From Streptomyces caelestis (lineage in GTDB: Bacteria; Actinomycetota; Actinomycetes; Streptomycetales; Streptomycetaceae): 64,000 nt of DNA. Position 1 is the first letter of the stretch. Every line of letters starts with the position of its first letter. The stretch covers positions 3,596,001 through 3,660,000 of the forward strand of contig NZ_JACHNE010000001.1 in assembly GCF_014205255.1 (NCBI RefSeq). The letters run 5' to 3'. Positions 1 through 9,331 of this stretch are shown here, piece after piece. The translations under genes were made by a program, and so were the position numbers. Under the pieces are notes generated by a model. It worked only from the letters and a program-made list of their open reading frames with translations, made no database searches and was not told the DNA's origin.

Positions 1-198
1 CGGGTCGAAGATCCCCGGCTCCGCCGGTGTGGCCGTCCCGAGCAGGCACACCTCCGGCGCGCGTGTGATCACCAGCTCCGCCGCCCCCGCGGCCGGCGCC
101 GCCGCGGCCAGCACCCGGTGCCCCCGCAGCTTCAACGCCGAGGCCAGCGCCTCGGCCAGCAGTCGGTGGTCGTCGACCACCATCAGCCGCACTCCCAT
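1..198 (-). CDS. Response regulator receiver domain, 5' part only (runs off the window)
   Basis: The first 66 residues of a NarL/FixJ-type two-component response regulator are present, reading leftwards off the window edge from an ATG with a G-rich ribosome site. The N-terminus has the receiver pattern 'LMVVDDHRLLAEAL' with the acidic pair D9-D10. Where the phospho-acceptor Asp should follow beta-strand 3, the sequence reads 'PEVCLLGTATP', so Gly54 replaces it. This suggests an atypical receiver that is not phosphorylated in the standard way. The DNA-binding half lies outside the window, so the NarL assignment rests on the receiver alone. Confidence 0.72.
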   Translation of the reverse strand, partial: MGVRLMVVDDHRLLAEALASALKLRGHRVLAAAAPAAGAAELVITRAPEVCLLGTATPAEPGIFDP

Positions 199-367
199 CG
201 AGCAACCCCCCAGTCACCCCGGTCCCCCAGATGGAAGCCCCCCGGCTCCCCCGCCTTCATGCCCCCGGAAGCTACACGCTTGTTCGACGTTGCGCTCCCC
301 CTACCCCCGAGAATCGCCCCGGATCGCCGAAATTCCTCTCATACGAGGTTGACTGAGCCATAAGCGA

Positions 368-399
368 ACGGTCCCGCCCCTGAACAGGGACGAGACCGT
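368..399 (-). terminator. Weak hairpin downstream of the first propeller gene
   Basis: GTCCC (371-375) and GGGAC (387-391) can pair, with extra outer pairs, just past the stop of the gene ending at 438. There is no T-run. A factor-independent terminator is possible but weakly supported. Confidence 0.35.
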
Positions 400-437
400 A
401 TCCGCACCGAGTCGATCACCAAGCGGCCATCGATCGA

Positions 438-2228
438 TCAGCTCGTACCGAAGGCGACCGCCAGGTACTCCTTCTCGCTCGTGCTGCTGCTCCGCTTGCT
501 GGCGTACACCTTGGACATGAACAGGTGCCCGTCGCCGTACAGCAGCTCGGAGTACTCCGGCGACATGCCGGCCTCCACGTCCCGCACCGAGTCCGTCGCC
601 GGGTTCTCCAGCAGCTTCGTCTCCTTGAAACTGCCCCCGTCGATGCTCACGACCTGCCCGCCCTTGTCGTACGGCGGCCGCTTGTACGCGATCAGGTTGC
701 CGCCGTCCATGCGCAGCGGCGTGATCGTGTAGCCGTCGCCCGCGTCGGCCCGCTGTCCGGTCTGCTTGCCGGTGGTGAGGTCGAAGGCGACGATCTCGTT
801 GGTCTGGCTGTACTCGCCGGAGCCGTCGTGCCTCTCGGTCGGCAGGTACAGCCGGTCGTTGCCGACGGCCAGCATGGTGCAGTACTCGATGCGGGTGACG
901 CCCTCGCAGCGGGCCGCGAACTGCTCGCCCGGCGCGGAGATGCGCGTGCGCAGCTTGCCGGTCTTGTTGTCGATGGAGAAGAAGTCGGAGATGCCGCTGC
1001 CGTCGCCCGCGGAGTCGCCGACGTCGGCGGCCACGACGAGCGGGTTGGTCGAGGCGATGCTCGCGTACTCGATGCCCTGGGCCATCTTGTACTCCGAGAT
1101 CACCTTCCCGGACTTCGGGTCGATGGTCTGGATGTGCAGCTGCCGCTGCCCGTACGTGCCGCACTTGCGCACCGCGACCAGCTTCTCGCCGCCGCCGTAC
1201 CCGGCGTCGTAGCAGGAGTCGGTCGGCTTCGGGCTCCACAGAAGCTTGCCGGACACGTCGAAGGCGGCGCCGCCGCTGGAGCTGCCGACGGCGACGGTGT
1301 CGCCGCTGATCGTGACGTTGTCGAAGCTGATCAGCTGGTCACCGGTCTTGACGGTCTTGGTCCACAGCTTCTTGCCGGCGTCGAGATCGATCAGGGCGAT
1401 CTGGCTGCACCCGTGCGACGGATCGGCCTTGGTCGGCATCGCGGGCTGGTAGAGGATCGCCGTCTTGTTGTCGTCGGTGACGTGGCGGCTCGCCTGGCAG
1501 ACCGGGCCGGCCAGCGGGATCGTCCACTGCTCGCCGCCCTTGTCGCGGTCGTAGCCGACGATCTCTGCGACGCCGCTCTTGGCGTACGTCTTGTCGGTGA
1601 GCCAGGAGCCGGAGACGACGACCGTGCTGTCGTTCTTCACCTCGGGCATCGGGACCTGGAAGAGGACCTTGGCGCTCGGGTCCGCCGGGGCCTTCTCCTT
1701 GCCGCCGGAAGTGGTGCCGCCGTTGCCGCCATTGCCGTCGTCCGTGCCGCCGGTGCCGCCGCCGGAGCTGGCGGTGTCGTCCTTCTTGCCGTCGTCCTTG
1801 GACGTGGAGTACCAGACACCGCCGCCGACGATCAGGGCGATCGCCACGACCGCGGCGACGATGATGGCCAGCTGCGCGTTGAACTTCCCGCCCCCGCCCG
1901 GCTGCCCGGGCTGCGGCTGGAGCGGCATGGTCGGCTGCGGATAGGCGTAACCGGGCTGCCCGTAACCCGGCTGCCCCGGCGCGCCCGGCTGTCCGTAAGG
2001 CGCCTGCGGCTGCCCGTACGCCCCCGACTGCTGGCCGGGATAGCCGTACCCGGGCGGAGCCTGGGGCGCCTGCGGAGCCCCCTGCGGGTAGCCGTACCCC
2101 GGCTGCGGCTGCTGCGCGGGCGGCGTCTGCGGATAGCCGTACCCCGGCTGTGGGGGCTGGTCCTGGGGCGGCCCGAAGCCTCCTCCGGGCGGCGGCTGTT
2201 GGGGCGGCGGAGGCGGAGGCTGGGTCAT
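438..2228 (-). CDS. Membrane-anchored PQQ-like beta-propeller protein (first of a tandem pair)
   Basis: 596 aa. Residues 1-115 are a disordered Pro/Gln/Gly/Tyr tract with repeated 'PGYGYPQ' units. A single membrane segment (about 119-140, 'AIIVAAVVAIALIVGGGVWY') follows, then an acidic Gly/Thr linker, then an extracytoplasmic domain of about 400 residues. That domain has the short repeated strands and 'AFD..GK.LW' motifs of PQQ/BamB-like WD-type propellers. Family members of this kind bind or scaffold ligands; no substrate can be read from the sequence. It lies 64 bp after a paralogue of the same length on the same strand and is probably cotranscribed with it. The ATG has no strong competitor and opens with 'MTQPP', as in the paralogue. 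Confidence 0.85.
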   Translation of the reverse strand: MTQPPPPPPQQPPPGGGFGPPQDQPPQPGYGYPQTPPAQQPQPGYGYPQGAPQAPQAPPGYGYPGQQSGAYGQPQAPYGQPGAPGQPGYGQPGYAYPQPTMPLQPQPGQPGGGGKFNAQLAIIVAAVVAIALIVGGGVWYSTSKDDGKKDDTASSGGGTGGTDDGNGGNGGTTSGGKEKAPADPSAKVLFQVPMPEVKNDSTVVVSGSWLTDKTYAKSGVAEIVGYDRDKGGEQWTIPLAGPVCQASRHVTDDNKTAILYQPAMPTKADPSHGCSQIALIDLDAGKKLWTKTVKTGDQLISFDNVTISGDTVAVGSSSGGAAFDVSGKLLWSPKPTDSCYDAGYGGGEKLVAVRKCGTYGQRQLHIQTIDPKSGKVISEYKMAQGIEYASIASTNPLVVAADVGDSAGDGSGISDFFSIDNKTGKLRTRISAPGEQFAARCEGVTRIEYCTMLAVGNDRLYLPTERHDGSGEYSQTNEIVAFDLTTGKQTGQRADAGDGYTITPLRMDGGNLIAYKRPPYDKGGQVVSIDGGSFKETKLLENPATDSVRDVEAGMSPEYSELLYGDGHLFMSKVYASKRSSSTSEKEYLAVAFGTS

Positions 2229-2292
2229 GGCGTGAGCACCTCGGGGGAAGGGGACGGACGACGAAGAAGAAGGCGGAGCCGGAGGGGAAGAG

Positions 2293-4083
2293 TCACTTGC
2301 CGTAGGCGAGCATCAACTTCTCCTTCGTGTCGTCGTTTCCGCTCAGCCGCGTGGCCGAGAGGTAGAAGCGCCCGTCGACCCAGTCGGTGTCCTTGGAGAA
2401 GAAGCCGTTCTCGATGTCCGCTGCGCCCTGCGGGTTCTGGAGCAGCTTGACCGGCTTGTGGCTGCTGCCGCCGGTCGGGATGGACACGACCTGGCCGCCC
2501 GCGTCGTACGACGGCTGCACATAGGCGATGAGCTTGCCGCCCTCGGCCTTCATCGGCAGCATCGACTCGTCGGCCGGGGACTTCACCCGCCACTTCTCCT
2601 TGCCGTCGGCGAGGTTGACCGCGACGATCTCGTTGGCGCCGCTGGTCGCCTCCGTCGGGAGGTAGAGCGTGGTGTCGTCGACGGCGACGCCCTGGCAGCC
2701 CTGGAGGTCGCGTTCGAGGATGGCCCAGCCGCACTCGGGAGCGAAGTCCTCGTCGAAGCCGACCTGCGAGCGGAACTTGCCGCCGGAGGTGAAGGTGGAG
2801 ATGTTCCAGGCCTTCTTGTCCTTGTTGGTGCTGTAGACGACCAGCGGGCTGACCGAGTAGGTCCGCGCGACCCGCCAGCCCTTGTCGAACGGCTGGGTCC
2901 ACTTGGCGTCGCCGGTGCGCGGGTCGAGCTCCTGGATCTCGTCGTGCTCCTTGTCGGTGCCGGCACCGCAGGAGGAGACGGCGATCAGCTTCTCGCCGCC
3001 GGCGAACGCGGCGGGGAAGCAGGCGTTGCCGTAGCGCTTCTTGTCGAAGAGCTTGTCGCCGCTGGTGACGTCGTAGGCCGTGCCGGACTGGGAGCGGCCC
3101 ACCATCAGCGTCTTGCCGGTGATGGACAGTTCGACGGAGAGCGTGGAGTCGAACAGGGCACCGTCGCCGACCTCCTCCTTCCAGCCCTTCTCACCCGTGT
3201 TGAGGTCGATCTCCTGGAGCTGGTTGCACTTGGCGCGGTCGCTGCTGCCGCTCATGTACGCGACGACGATCTTGTCGTCGGACGTCTTCTGCGGGGTGGT
3301 CGCGCAGATCTTCTGCGGGAAGGTGATCGCGTCCCAGGCCGGCTTGCCGTCACCGACGTTGTAGGCGAAGAGCTGCTTGTACGCCGCCTTCACCGCCGCC
3401 TTGTCGGTGATCCACATGCCGGGGGCGTCGGCGCCGGAACCGGGCGCGTCGGGCCCTTCCTTGTACCAGAGAACCTTCGCCTCGCCCGCCTGGCGGCCCT
3501 CGTTGAGGTTCTCCGGGTCCTCGCCGCCGTCGCCGCTGCCGTCACCGGGGTTGACCGGGGCGGAGGAGCCGGGCTTGCCGTCGTCGGTCGGCTGGGCGAT
3601 CGGCTTCTTCTTGCCCTTGCCGTCGTCGCCTCCGGTGACCGCCCACACGGTGCCGCCGACCACGAGCAGCGCGGCCACGGCGGCCCCGATGATCATGGCG
3701 GGCTTGCCCTTGAAGGGGTTGCCGGAGCCACCCCCGGGCGGGGTGCCGGGCGCGCCCGGGTACTGCGGCTGCTGCGGGTAGCCGTATCCGGGCTGGCCGT
3801 ACGGACCGGGCGGCTGCGGCTGGCCGTACGGACCCGGCTGCTGCGGCTGGCCGTAGGGCCCGGAGTTGTACGGTCCCGGCTGCCCGTACGGCCCGGGCTG
3901 CTGCGGGGGCTGCTGGGGGTAGCCGTATCCAGGCTGCGGCGGCCCCTGCGGGGGCGGTGGCGTCTGGGGCGGTCCCTGGGGTGGCGGCGGGGTCTGCGGT
4001 GCCCCGAAGCCACCGCCCTGCGGCGGCTGGTCCTGCGGTGCACCGAAGCCACCGTGCGGTGGCTGACTGGGCGGCTGAGTCAT
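2293..4083 (-). CDS. Membrane-anchored PQQ-like beta-propeller protein (second of a tandem pair)
   Basis: 596 aa, exactly the length of its downstream neighbour and with the same architecture: a Pro/Gln/Gly/Tyr-rich N-terminus with 'GPYGQP' repeats, a membrane helix at about 129-150, an acidic linker and a beta-propeller with 'LYLPTEAT' and 'EIVAVNLADGKEKWRV' strands. I chose the ATG at 4083 because a GGGGGAG ribosome site lies 8 nt upstream and 'MTQPPSQPP' matches the neighbour's start; the frame stays open for 25 more codons. The pair looks like an old tandem duplication whose propellers have diverged. The function is unknown; it may be a cell-surface ligand-binding or scaffold protein. Confidence 0.85.
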   Translation of the reverse strand: MTQPPSQPPHGGFGAPQDQPPQGGGFGAPQTPPPPQGPPQTPPPPQGPPQPGYGYPQQPPQQPGPYGQPGPYNSGPYGQPQQPGPYGQPQPPGPYGQPGYGYPQQPQYPGAPGTPPGGGSGNPFKGKPAMIIGAAVAALLVVGGTVWAVTGGDDGKGKKKPIAQPTDDGKPGSSAPVNPGDGSGDGGEDPENLNEGRQAGEAKVLWYKEGPDAPGSGADAPGMWITDKAAVKAAYKQLFAYNVGDGKPAWDAITFPQKICATTPQKTSDDKIVVAYMSGSSDRAKCNQLQEIDLNTGEKGWKEEVGDGALFDSTLSVELSITGKTLMVGRSQSGTAYDVTSGDKLFDKKRYGNACFPAAFAGGEKLIAVSSCGAGTDKEHDEIQELDPRTGDAKWTQPFDKGWRVARTYSVSPLVVYSTNKDKKAWNISTFTSGGKFRSQVGFDEDFAPECGWAILERDLQGCQGVAVDDTTLYLPTEATSGANEIVAVNLADGKEKWRVKSPADESMLPMKAEGGKLIAYVQPSYDAGGQVVSIPTGGSSHKPVKLLQNPQGAADIENGFFSKDTDWVDGRFYLSATRLSGNDDTKEKLMLAYGK

Positions 4084-4201
4084 CAGCGGCTCCCCCGTTC
4101 GATCACTGACTTTTAGCCACGCCCTGAGGTACGCGATGGGCTCAGAGTCGCTTGACACGTTGTAAGACGGCTCTTTCTATCACCCGGCGCCGACAGCGCA
4201 C

Positions 4202-4241
4202 CGGGCCGTGTCATCCCTGTTCCCAAGGGAGGACCGGCCCG
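4202..4241. terminator. Hairpin between the propeller genes and the ABC-F gene
   Basis: CGGGCCG (4202-4208) pairs perfectly with CGGCCCG (4235-4241), and CCCT/AGGG extends the inner stem. It lies immediately 3' of the ABC-F stop, so it probably ends that transcript. Confidence 0.55.
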
Positions 4242-4273
4242 TGATGCCGTCGTTACGCGCCTTCACGCACCCT

Positions 4274-6082
4274 TCACGCGTCCTCGGCGAGTTCCAGCCA
4301 GCGCATCTCCAGCTCCTCGCGCTGACCGGCCAACTCGCGAAGCTCGGCATCCAGTTCGGCCACCTTCGAGAAGTCCGTGGCGTTCTCGGCGATCTGGGCG
4401 TGCAGCTTGGTCTCCTTCTCGGAGACCTTGTCGAGCTGCCGCTCGATCTTCTGGAGTTCCTTCTTGGCGGCGCGCTGGTCGGCGGCGCTCTTCTCCGGGG
4501 CGGCGGTCTGCGGCGCCGCGACGGGCGTCGAGGCGGCCGCGGCCTCCTCCATGCGCTGCCGCCGCTCCAGGTACTCGTCGATGCCGCGCGGCAGCATCCG
4601 CAGGGTGCCGTCGCCGAGCAGCGCGAACACCCGGTCGGTGGTGCGCTCGATGAAGAACCGGTCGTGGGAGATGACGATCATCGAGCCGGGCCAGCCGTCG
4701 AGGACGTCCTCCAGCTGCGTCAGCGTCTCGATGTCGAGGTCGTTGGTGGGCTCGTCGAGGAAGAGGACGTTGGGCTCGTCCATGAGGAGGCGCAGCAGCT
4801 GGAGCCGCCGCCGCTCACCGCCGGACAGGTCCCCGACCGGCGTCCACTGCTTCTCCTTGGTGAAGCCGAACGTCTCGCACAGCTGCCCGGCGGTCATCTC
4901 GCGTCCCTTGCCCAGGTCGACGCGCTCGCGCACCTGCTGCACGGCCTCCAGCACGCGCGTGGCCGGGTCGAGTTCGGCGACCTCCTGGGAGAGGTAGGCC
5001 AGCTTGACGGTCTTGCCGACACGGATGCGCCCGCCCGCGGGCTGAGCCTCGCCGTCGGTCAGGGCCGCCTCGGCCATCGCCCGCAGCAGGGACGTCTTCC
5101 CGGCGCCGTTGACGCCGACGAGACCGATCCGGTCTCCCAGCCCGAGCTGCCAGGTGACGTGCTTGAGGAGGACCTTGGGGCCGGCCTGGACGGTGATGTC
5201 CTCCAGGTCGAAGACGGTCTTGCCGAGCCGCGTGGACGCGAACTTCATCAGCTCGCTGCTGTCCCGCGGCGGCGGTACGTCCGCGATGAGCTCGTTGGCG
5301 GCCTCGACGCGGAAGCGCGGCTTGGACGTACGGGCGGGTGCGCCGCGCCGCAGCCAGGCCAGCTCCTTGCGGACGAGGTTCTGCCGCTTGGCCTCCTCCG
5401 TGGCGGCGATGCGCTCGCGTTCGGCACGGGCGAAGACGTAGTCGGAGTAGCCGCCCTCGTACTCGTAGACGTCTCCGCGCTGGACGTCCCACATGCGCGT
5501 GCACACCTGGTCCAGGAACCAGCGGTCGTGGGTGACGCAGACGAGCGCGGACCGGCGGTTCTGGAGGTGCCGGGCGAGCCAGGCGATGCCCTCGACGTCA
5601 AGGTGGTTGGTGGGCTCGTCGAGGATGATCAGGTCCTGGTCCTCGATGAGCAGCTTGGCGAGCGCGATGCGGCGCCGCTCACCGCCGGACAGCGGCCCGA
5701 TGACGGTGTCGAGCCCCTTGGGGAACCCCGGCAGGTCGAGCCCTCCGAACAGGCCGGTCAACACGTCCCTGACCTTGGCGACGCCCGCCCACTCGTGGTC
5801 GGCCATGTCGCCGATGACCTCGTGGCGGACGGTGGCCTCGGGGTCGAGGGAGTCGTGCTGCGTGAGCACGCCGATGCGCAGTCCGCCGGAGTGTGTGACG
5901 CGCCCGGTGTCGGCGTCCTCCAGCCTGGCGAGCATCCGGATCAGCGTGGTCTTGCCGTCGCCGTTGCGGCCGACGACGCCGATGCGGTCCCCTTCGGAGA
6001 CGCCGAGGGAGACGCCGTCGAGCAGGGCGCGGGTGCCGTACACCTTGCTGACGTTCTCGACATTGACCAGGTTGACGGCCAT
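4274..6082 (-). CDS. ABC-F family ATPase (Uup-like, no membrane domain)
   Basis: 602 aa with two ABC cassettes in one chain. The first has a Walker A variant 'GRNGDGKTT' (about 39-47), signature 'LSGGERRR' and Walker B 'LIILDEPTNHLD'. The second has 'GVNGAGKTS', 'LSGGERRR' and 'VLFLDEPTNDLD'. There are no membrane helices. The last 75 residues are a charged coiled coil, as in Uup-type ABC-F proteins, which act on ribosomes or nucleic acids rather than as transporters. The ATG at 6082 follows a GGAGAG site and opens 'MAVNLVNVENVSKVYG', the normal cassette start. Single gene. Whether it gives antibiotic protection or only housekeeping translation function cannot be told from the sequence. Confidence 0.9.
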   Translation of the reverse strand: MAVNLVNVENVSKVYGTRALLDGVSLGVSEGDRIGVVGRNGDGKTTLIRMLARLEDADTGRVTHSGGLRIGVLTQHDSLDPEATVRHEVIGDMADHEWAGVAKVRDVLTGLFGGLDLPGFPKGLDTVIGPLSGGERRRIALAKLLIEDQDLIILDEPTNHLDVEGIAWLARHLQNRRSALVCVTHDRWFLDQVCTRMWDVQRGDVYEYEGGYSDYVFARAERERIAATEEAKRQNLVRKELAWLRRGAPARTSKPRFRVEAANELIADVPPPRDSSELMKFASTRLGKTVFDLEDITVQAGPKVLLKHVTWQLGLGDRIGLVGVNGAGKTSLLRAMAEAALTDGEAQPAGGRIRVGKTVKLAYLSQEVAELDPATRVLEAVQQVRERVDLGKGREMTAGQLCETFGFTKEKQWTPVGDLSGGERRRLQLLRLLMDEPNVLFLDEPTNDLDIETLTQLEDVLDGWPGSMIVISHDRFFIERTTDRVFALLGDGTLRMLPRGIDEYLERRQRMEEAAAASTPVAAPQTAAPEKSAADQRAAKKELQKIERQLDKVSEKETKLHAQIAENATDFSKVAELDAELRELAGQREELEMRWLELAEDA

Positions 6083-6152
6083 TTCTCTCCTGACAGGGGG
6101 GACGATCGACCCTCCAGGGTAGTCGGGCGGCGGGGTGCTCCGGCCGGGGTGT

Positions 6153-7394
6153 TCAGGAGCGCTCGGCTGCCTCCTGGCGGCGCTGGTACCGCGACACGTC
6201 CAGCAGCCTCTCGTCGAACGGCAGCTCCGCGTCGACGGGGCCGATCCGCTGCTTGGCCTCCACACAGCGCGGATCGTCGCGGTAGGCCAGGCCGGACACG
6301 GCGCAGGTGCGGATCGGCTGCCGCTCGTCATGGGTGAGCGCGACCAGCGCGTCCCCCACCTCGGGCTCGGGCCCCCGGTAGTGGCCGAGCCAGCGGCATG
6401 CCGCCTCGCGTACACCGGGGTCCTCGTCGCGGGCCAGGGTGAGCACCGCGGTGAGGCTCTCGGGGCGGGCCAGGGACCGGCCGTCCTCGGACTGCCGCAG
6501 GGCGTCCGTCACCAGGGCGCGCACCCGGGGGTCCGGATGGGCGAGGTGCAACAGCCCGACGGCCTCGATCTCCGGGGCGCTGTCGTGGGTCATCGCCTGG
6601 AGGATGACCGCCAGCACCTCCGGGTCCTGCTCCTGTTCGGCCCAGGGCACGAGCTCCCTCCCCCGCTCCCAGAACGGGTCACCTCCCCTGACGGGATCTC
6701 CGAGGATCAGGAACAGCAGGACGTCGGCGGCGAGCAGGCGGTGCAGCCGGTCGGGGTGGTTGAGCAGGTCCCTGGTCCACTGCCAGGTCTCCTCGTCCAG
6801 CCGGCGGCCGAGCGTGAACACCACGTCCGACCACACGACGTGGTCCCGGTCGGGGTGCGCGAGGGCCCGCGCGACGAGTTCGTCGAACGGGGCACGGACG
6901 CCGTACCGCTCCTCCATGGTGGTGAGGACCGCCCGGTGCTCGTCGCGTACGGTCAGCCCGCCGAGCGTGAGCTGCTCACACCACCAGCCGACCTCGTCGT
7001 CCTCGACCCGGCTCCGCTCGACGGGCCCCGTGAGGCCGGTGCGCCGGCGCAGCTCCGCCTCCACGCCCGTCTCCACCCAGTGCCGGGCGCGGGCCAGCAG
7101 CTCTTCGCGCTCCGGCGCGGGGAGCGGCACCCGGTGGGAGGCGAGCGCGTAGACCATGTGATGTGACCCGCCGTCCACCGCCCGCAGCAGCGGGGTGCTC
7201 CCGTCGGGCAGCCGACGCAGGGGGTCGGCACCGGCCTGGAGCAGCGCTTCGGCCACGGGTTCGTCGTACGCCGCCACCGCCCGGCACAGGACCGGCAGGC
7301 CGTCGTCGAGGACTTCGGGATCGGCCCCGGACGCCAGCAGTGCCCGGACCTCGTCCGCGTCTCCGCGTCGTACGGCCGTGACCAGTTCTTCCAC
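6153..7394 (-). CDS. Ankyrin-repeat / HEAT-repeat protein
   Basis: 413 aa. The first 80 or so residues are ankyrin-like ('LVTAVRRGDADEVRALLASGADPE', 'GSTPLLRAVDGGSHHMV'). The C-terminal two thirds are HEAT-like helices ('DPRVRALVTDALRQ', 'DPGVREAACRWLGHYRGPEPEVGDAL'). It is probably a cytoplasmic protein-binding scaffold. The open frame extends upstream into ispE, but the GTG at 7394 starts the first ankyrin helix and has a GGGGGG tract upstream, so I used it. No enzymatic motif is visible. Confidence 0.8.
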   Translation of the reverse strand: MEELVTAVRRGDADEVRALLASGADPEVLDDGLPVLCRAVAAYDEPVAEALLQAGADPLRRLPDGSTPLLRAVDGGSHHMVYALASHRVPLPAPEREELLARARHWVETGVEAELRRRTGLTGPVERSRVEDDEVGWWCEQLTLGGLTVRDEHRAVLTTMEERYGVRAPFDELVARALAHPDRDHVVWSDVVFTLGRRLDEETWQWTRDLLNHPDRLHRLLAADVLLFLILGDPVRGGDPFWERGRELVPWAEQEQDPEVLAVILQAMTHDSAPEIEAVGLLHLAHPDPRVRALVTDALRQSEDGRSLARPESLTAVLTLARDEDPGVREAACRWLGHYRGPEPEVGDALVALTHDERQPIRTCAVSGLAYRDDPRCVEAKQRIGPVDAELPFDERLLDVSRYQRRQEAAERS

Positions 7395-7462
7395 GCCTGC
7401 GCCCCCCGTCGTCGAGAACAACCGGGGGAGCCTAAGCGCCGGGAACCGGCCACCGCACGCGA

Positions 7463-8362
7463 TTAACGCCCCGCGACCGTCGCCCCGGGTGCCGGGCCCG
7501 ACGCCGTCCGCACGGTCCGGCACGTGCCGGACGCCACCAGCGCCTGCGCCACCGCGGCCGCCGACTCCGGACCGCGGACGAGGAACGCCGTGGTCGGGCC
7601 GGAGCCCGAGACCAGGGCGGCGAGGGCGCCGGCGGCGCGGCCGGTGGCCAAGGTGCCGGCGAGCTCCGGGAAGAGGGAGAGGGCGGCGGGCTGGAGGTCG
7701 TTGGAGACGGCGGCGGCGAGCGCGTCCGGATCGCCCTTGGCCAGGGCGGCGAGGAGTTCCTGGGAGGCGACGGGCTCGGGGATGTCCGTGCCCTCGCCGA
7801 GCCGGTCGAACTCCCGGAACACGGCCGGTGTGGACAGGCCGCGGCCGGCCATCGCGAACACCCAGTGGAAGGTGCCGCCGACCTCCAGGGGCGTCAGCTG
7901 CTCGCCCCGCCCGATGCCCAGCGCCGCCCCGCCGACCAGGCTGAACGGCACGTCACTGCCCAGCTCGGCGCAGATGTCGAGCAGTTCCGCCCGGGAGGCG
8001 CCGGTCTCCCACAGCGCGTCGCAGGCGACCAGCGCGCCGGCGCCGTCCGCGCTGCCGCCCGCCATGCCGCCGGCGACGGGGATGTCCTTGGCGATGTGGA
8101 TGTGGACGTCGGGCGTCCGGCCGTACCGTTCGGCGAGCGCTTGGGCCGCCCGCGCGGCCAGGTTCGTACGGTCCAGGGGGACCTGGTCGGCGTCCGGGCC
8201 TTCGCAGGTGACGCGGAGCCCGTCGGCCGGGGTGACGGTGACCTCGTCGTAGAGGCCGACCGCGAGGAAGACGTTGGCCAGGGGGTGGAAGCCGTCGGGG
8301 CGGGCGGGGCCGACCGCCAGCTGGACGTTGACCTTGGCGGGGACCCGGACCGTCACGCTCAC
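7463..8362 (-). CDS. ispE: 4-diphosphocytidyl-2-C-methyl-D-erythritol kinase
   Basis: 299 aa, normal family length. IspE phosphorylates CDP-methylerythritol at the 2-OH in the MEP pathway to isopentenyl diphosphate. The GHMP-kinase ATP loop '[17 protein letters not shown]' and the N-terminal '[12 protein letters not shown]' strand are intact. The GTG start overlaps the rsmA stop by 4 bp (GTGA) and an AGGAGG site sits inside the end of rsmA, so translation is coupled. The rsmA-ispE order is common in actinobacteria. Confidence 0.95.
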   Translation of the reverse strand: MSVTVRVPAKVNVQLAVGPARPDGFHPLANVFLAVGLYDEVTVTPADGLRVTCEGPDADQVPLDRTNLAARAAQALAERYGRTPDVHIHIAKDIPVAGGMAGGSADGAGALVACDALWETGASRAELLDICAELGSDVPFSLVGGAALGIGRGEQLTPLEVGGTFHWVFAMAGRGLSTPAVFREFDRLGEGTDIPEPVASQELLAALAKGDPDALAAAVSNDLQPAALSLFPELAGTLATGRAAGALAALVSGSGPTTAFLVRGPESAAAVAQALVASGTCRTVRTASGPAPGATVAGR

Positions 8363-9249
8363 GCGGACTCCTCCTCCTGGGGCTGGTTCTGCTTGTGCTC
8401 GGCGATCCGCGCGAACTCCTCCACGGTCAGCGACTCGCCCCGCGCCTGCGGTGAGACCCCGGCGGCGACCAGGGCCGCCTCGGCCGCGGCGGCGGACCCG
8501 GCCCAGCCGGCGAGCGCGGCCCGCAGCGTCTTGCGGCGCTGGGCGAAGGCGGCGTCGACGACGGCGAACACCTCACGCCTGGAGGCCGTCGTCTTCAGTG
8601 GTTCGGCCCGGCGGACGAGGGAGACCAGGCCGCTGTCGACGTTGGGCGCCGGCCAGAAGACGTTCCGTCCGATGGAGCCGGCCCGCTTGACCTCGGCGTA
8701 CCAGTTGGCCTTGACCGACGGGACGCCGTACACCTTCGAGCCGGGCGGGGCGGCGAGCCGGTCGGCGACCTCCGCCTGGACCATGACGAGGGTGCGTTCG
8801 ATGCTCGGGAAGGTGTCGAGCATGTGCAGCAGCACCGGGACGGCCACGTTGTAGGGGAGGTTGGCGACCAGCGCGGTCGGGGCGGGGCCGGGCAGCTCCG
8901 TGACGTGCATCGCGTCGGAGTGGACGAGGGCGAACCGGTCGGCGCGGTCGGGCATGCGGGCCGTGATGGTCGCGGGCAGCGCGGCGGCGAGCACGTCGTC
9001 GATCTCGACGGCGGTGACGCGGTCGGCGACCTCCAGCAGGGCGAGCGTCAGTGACCCGAGGCCCGGTCCCACCTCGACGACCACGTCGTCGGGGTGGACC
9101 TGTGCGGTGCGGACGATACGGCGGACGGTGTTCGCGTCGATCACGAAGTTCTGGCCGCGTTGTTTGGTGGGGCGTACGCCGAGGGCTGCCGCGAGTTCGC
9201 GGACGTCGGCGGGGCCCAGGAGGGAGGAGTCGGGGGTGGGGCTGGTCAC
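8359..9249 (-). CDS. rsmA: 16S rRNA (adenine1518/1519-N6)-dimethyltransferase
   Basis: 296 aa. RsmA/KsgA dimethylates two adjacent adenines in helix 45 of 16S rRNA late in 30S assembly. Visible motifs are 'QRGQNFVID', the SAM motif '[12 protein letters not shown]' and the catalytic 'NLPYN'. The GTG at 9249 gives the usual start ahead of '[17 protein letters not shown]'. The open frame runs 30 codons further upstream, but that part is low-complexity. No clear ribosome site is seen, so a leaderless start is possible. It is translationally coupled to ispE. Confidence 0.95.
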   Translation of the reverse strand: MTSPTPDSSLLGPADVRELAAALGVRPTKQRGQNFVIDANTVRRIVRTAQVHPDDVVVEVGPGLGSLTLALLEVADRVTAVEIDDVLAAALPATITARMPDRADRFALVHSDAMHVTELPGPAPTALVANLPYNVAVPVLLHMLDTFPSIERTLVMVQAEVADRLAAPPGSKVYGVPSVKANWYAEVKRAGSIGRNVFWPAPNVDSGLVSLVRRAEPLKTTASRREVFAVVDAAFAQRRKTLRAALAGWAGSAAAAEAALVAAGVSPQARGESLTVEEFARIAEHKQNQPQEEESA

Positions 9250-9331
9250 GGGGACAAGGGTACGGGGGGTTCGGCTTGGGGACGGGTGCCGCCCTTGCGG
9301 CACGGTCGTCCGCGGCCGAGCGGCCTGCGCT

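Noticed and set aside
525..2450. Very long plus-strand open frames opposite the propeller genes, and similar long frames opposite most genes
   Set aside because: At this GC content the complementary frames of real genes stay open. Their translations are Arg/Pro/Ala-rich and match no family, and the opposite genes have clear domains.
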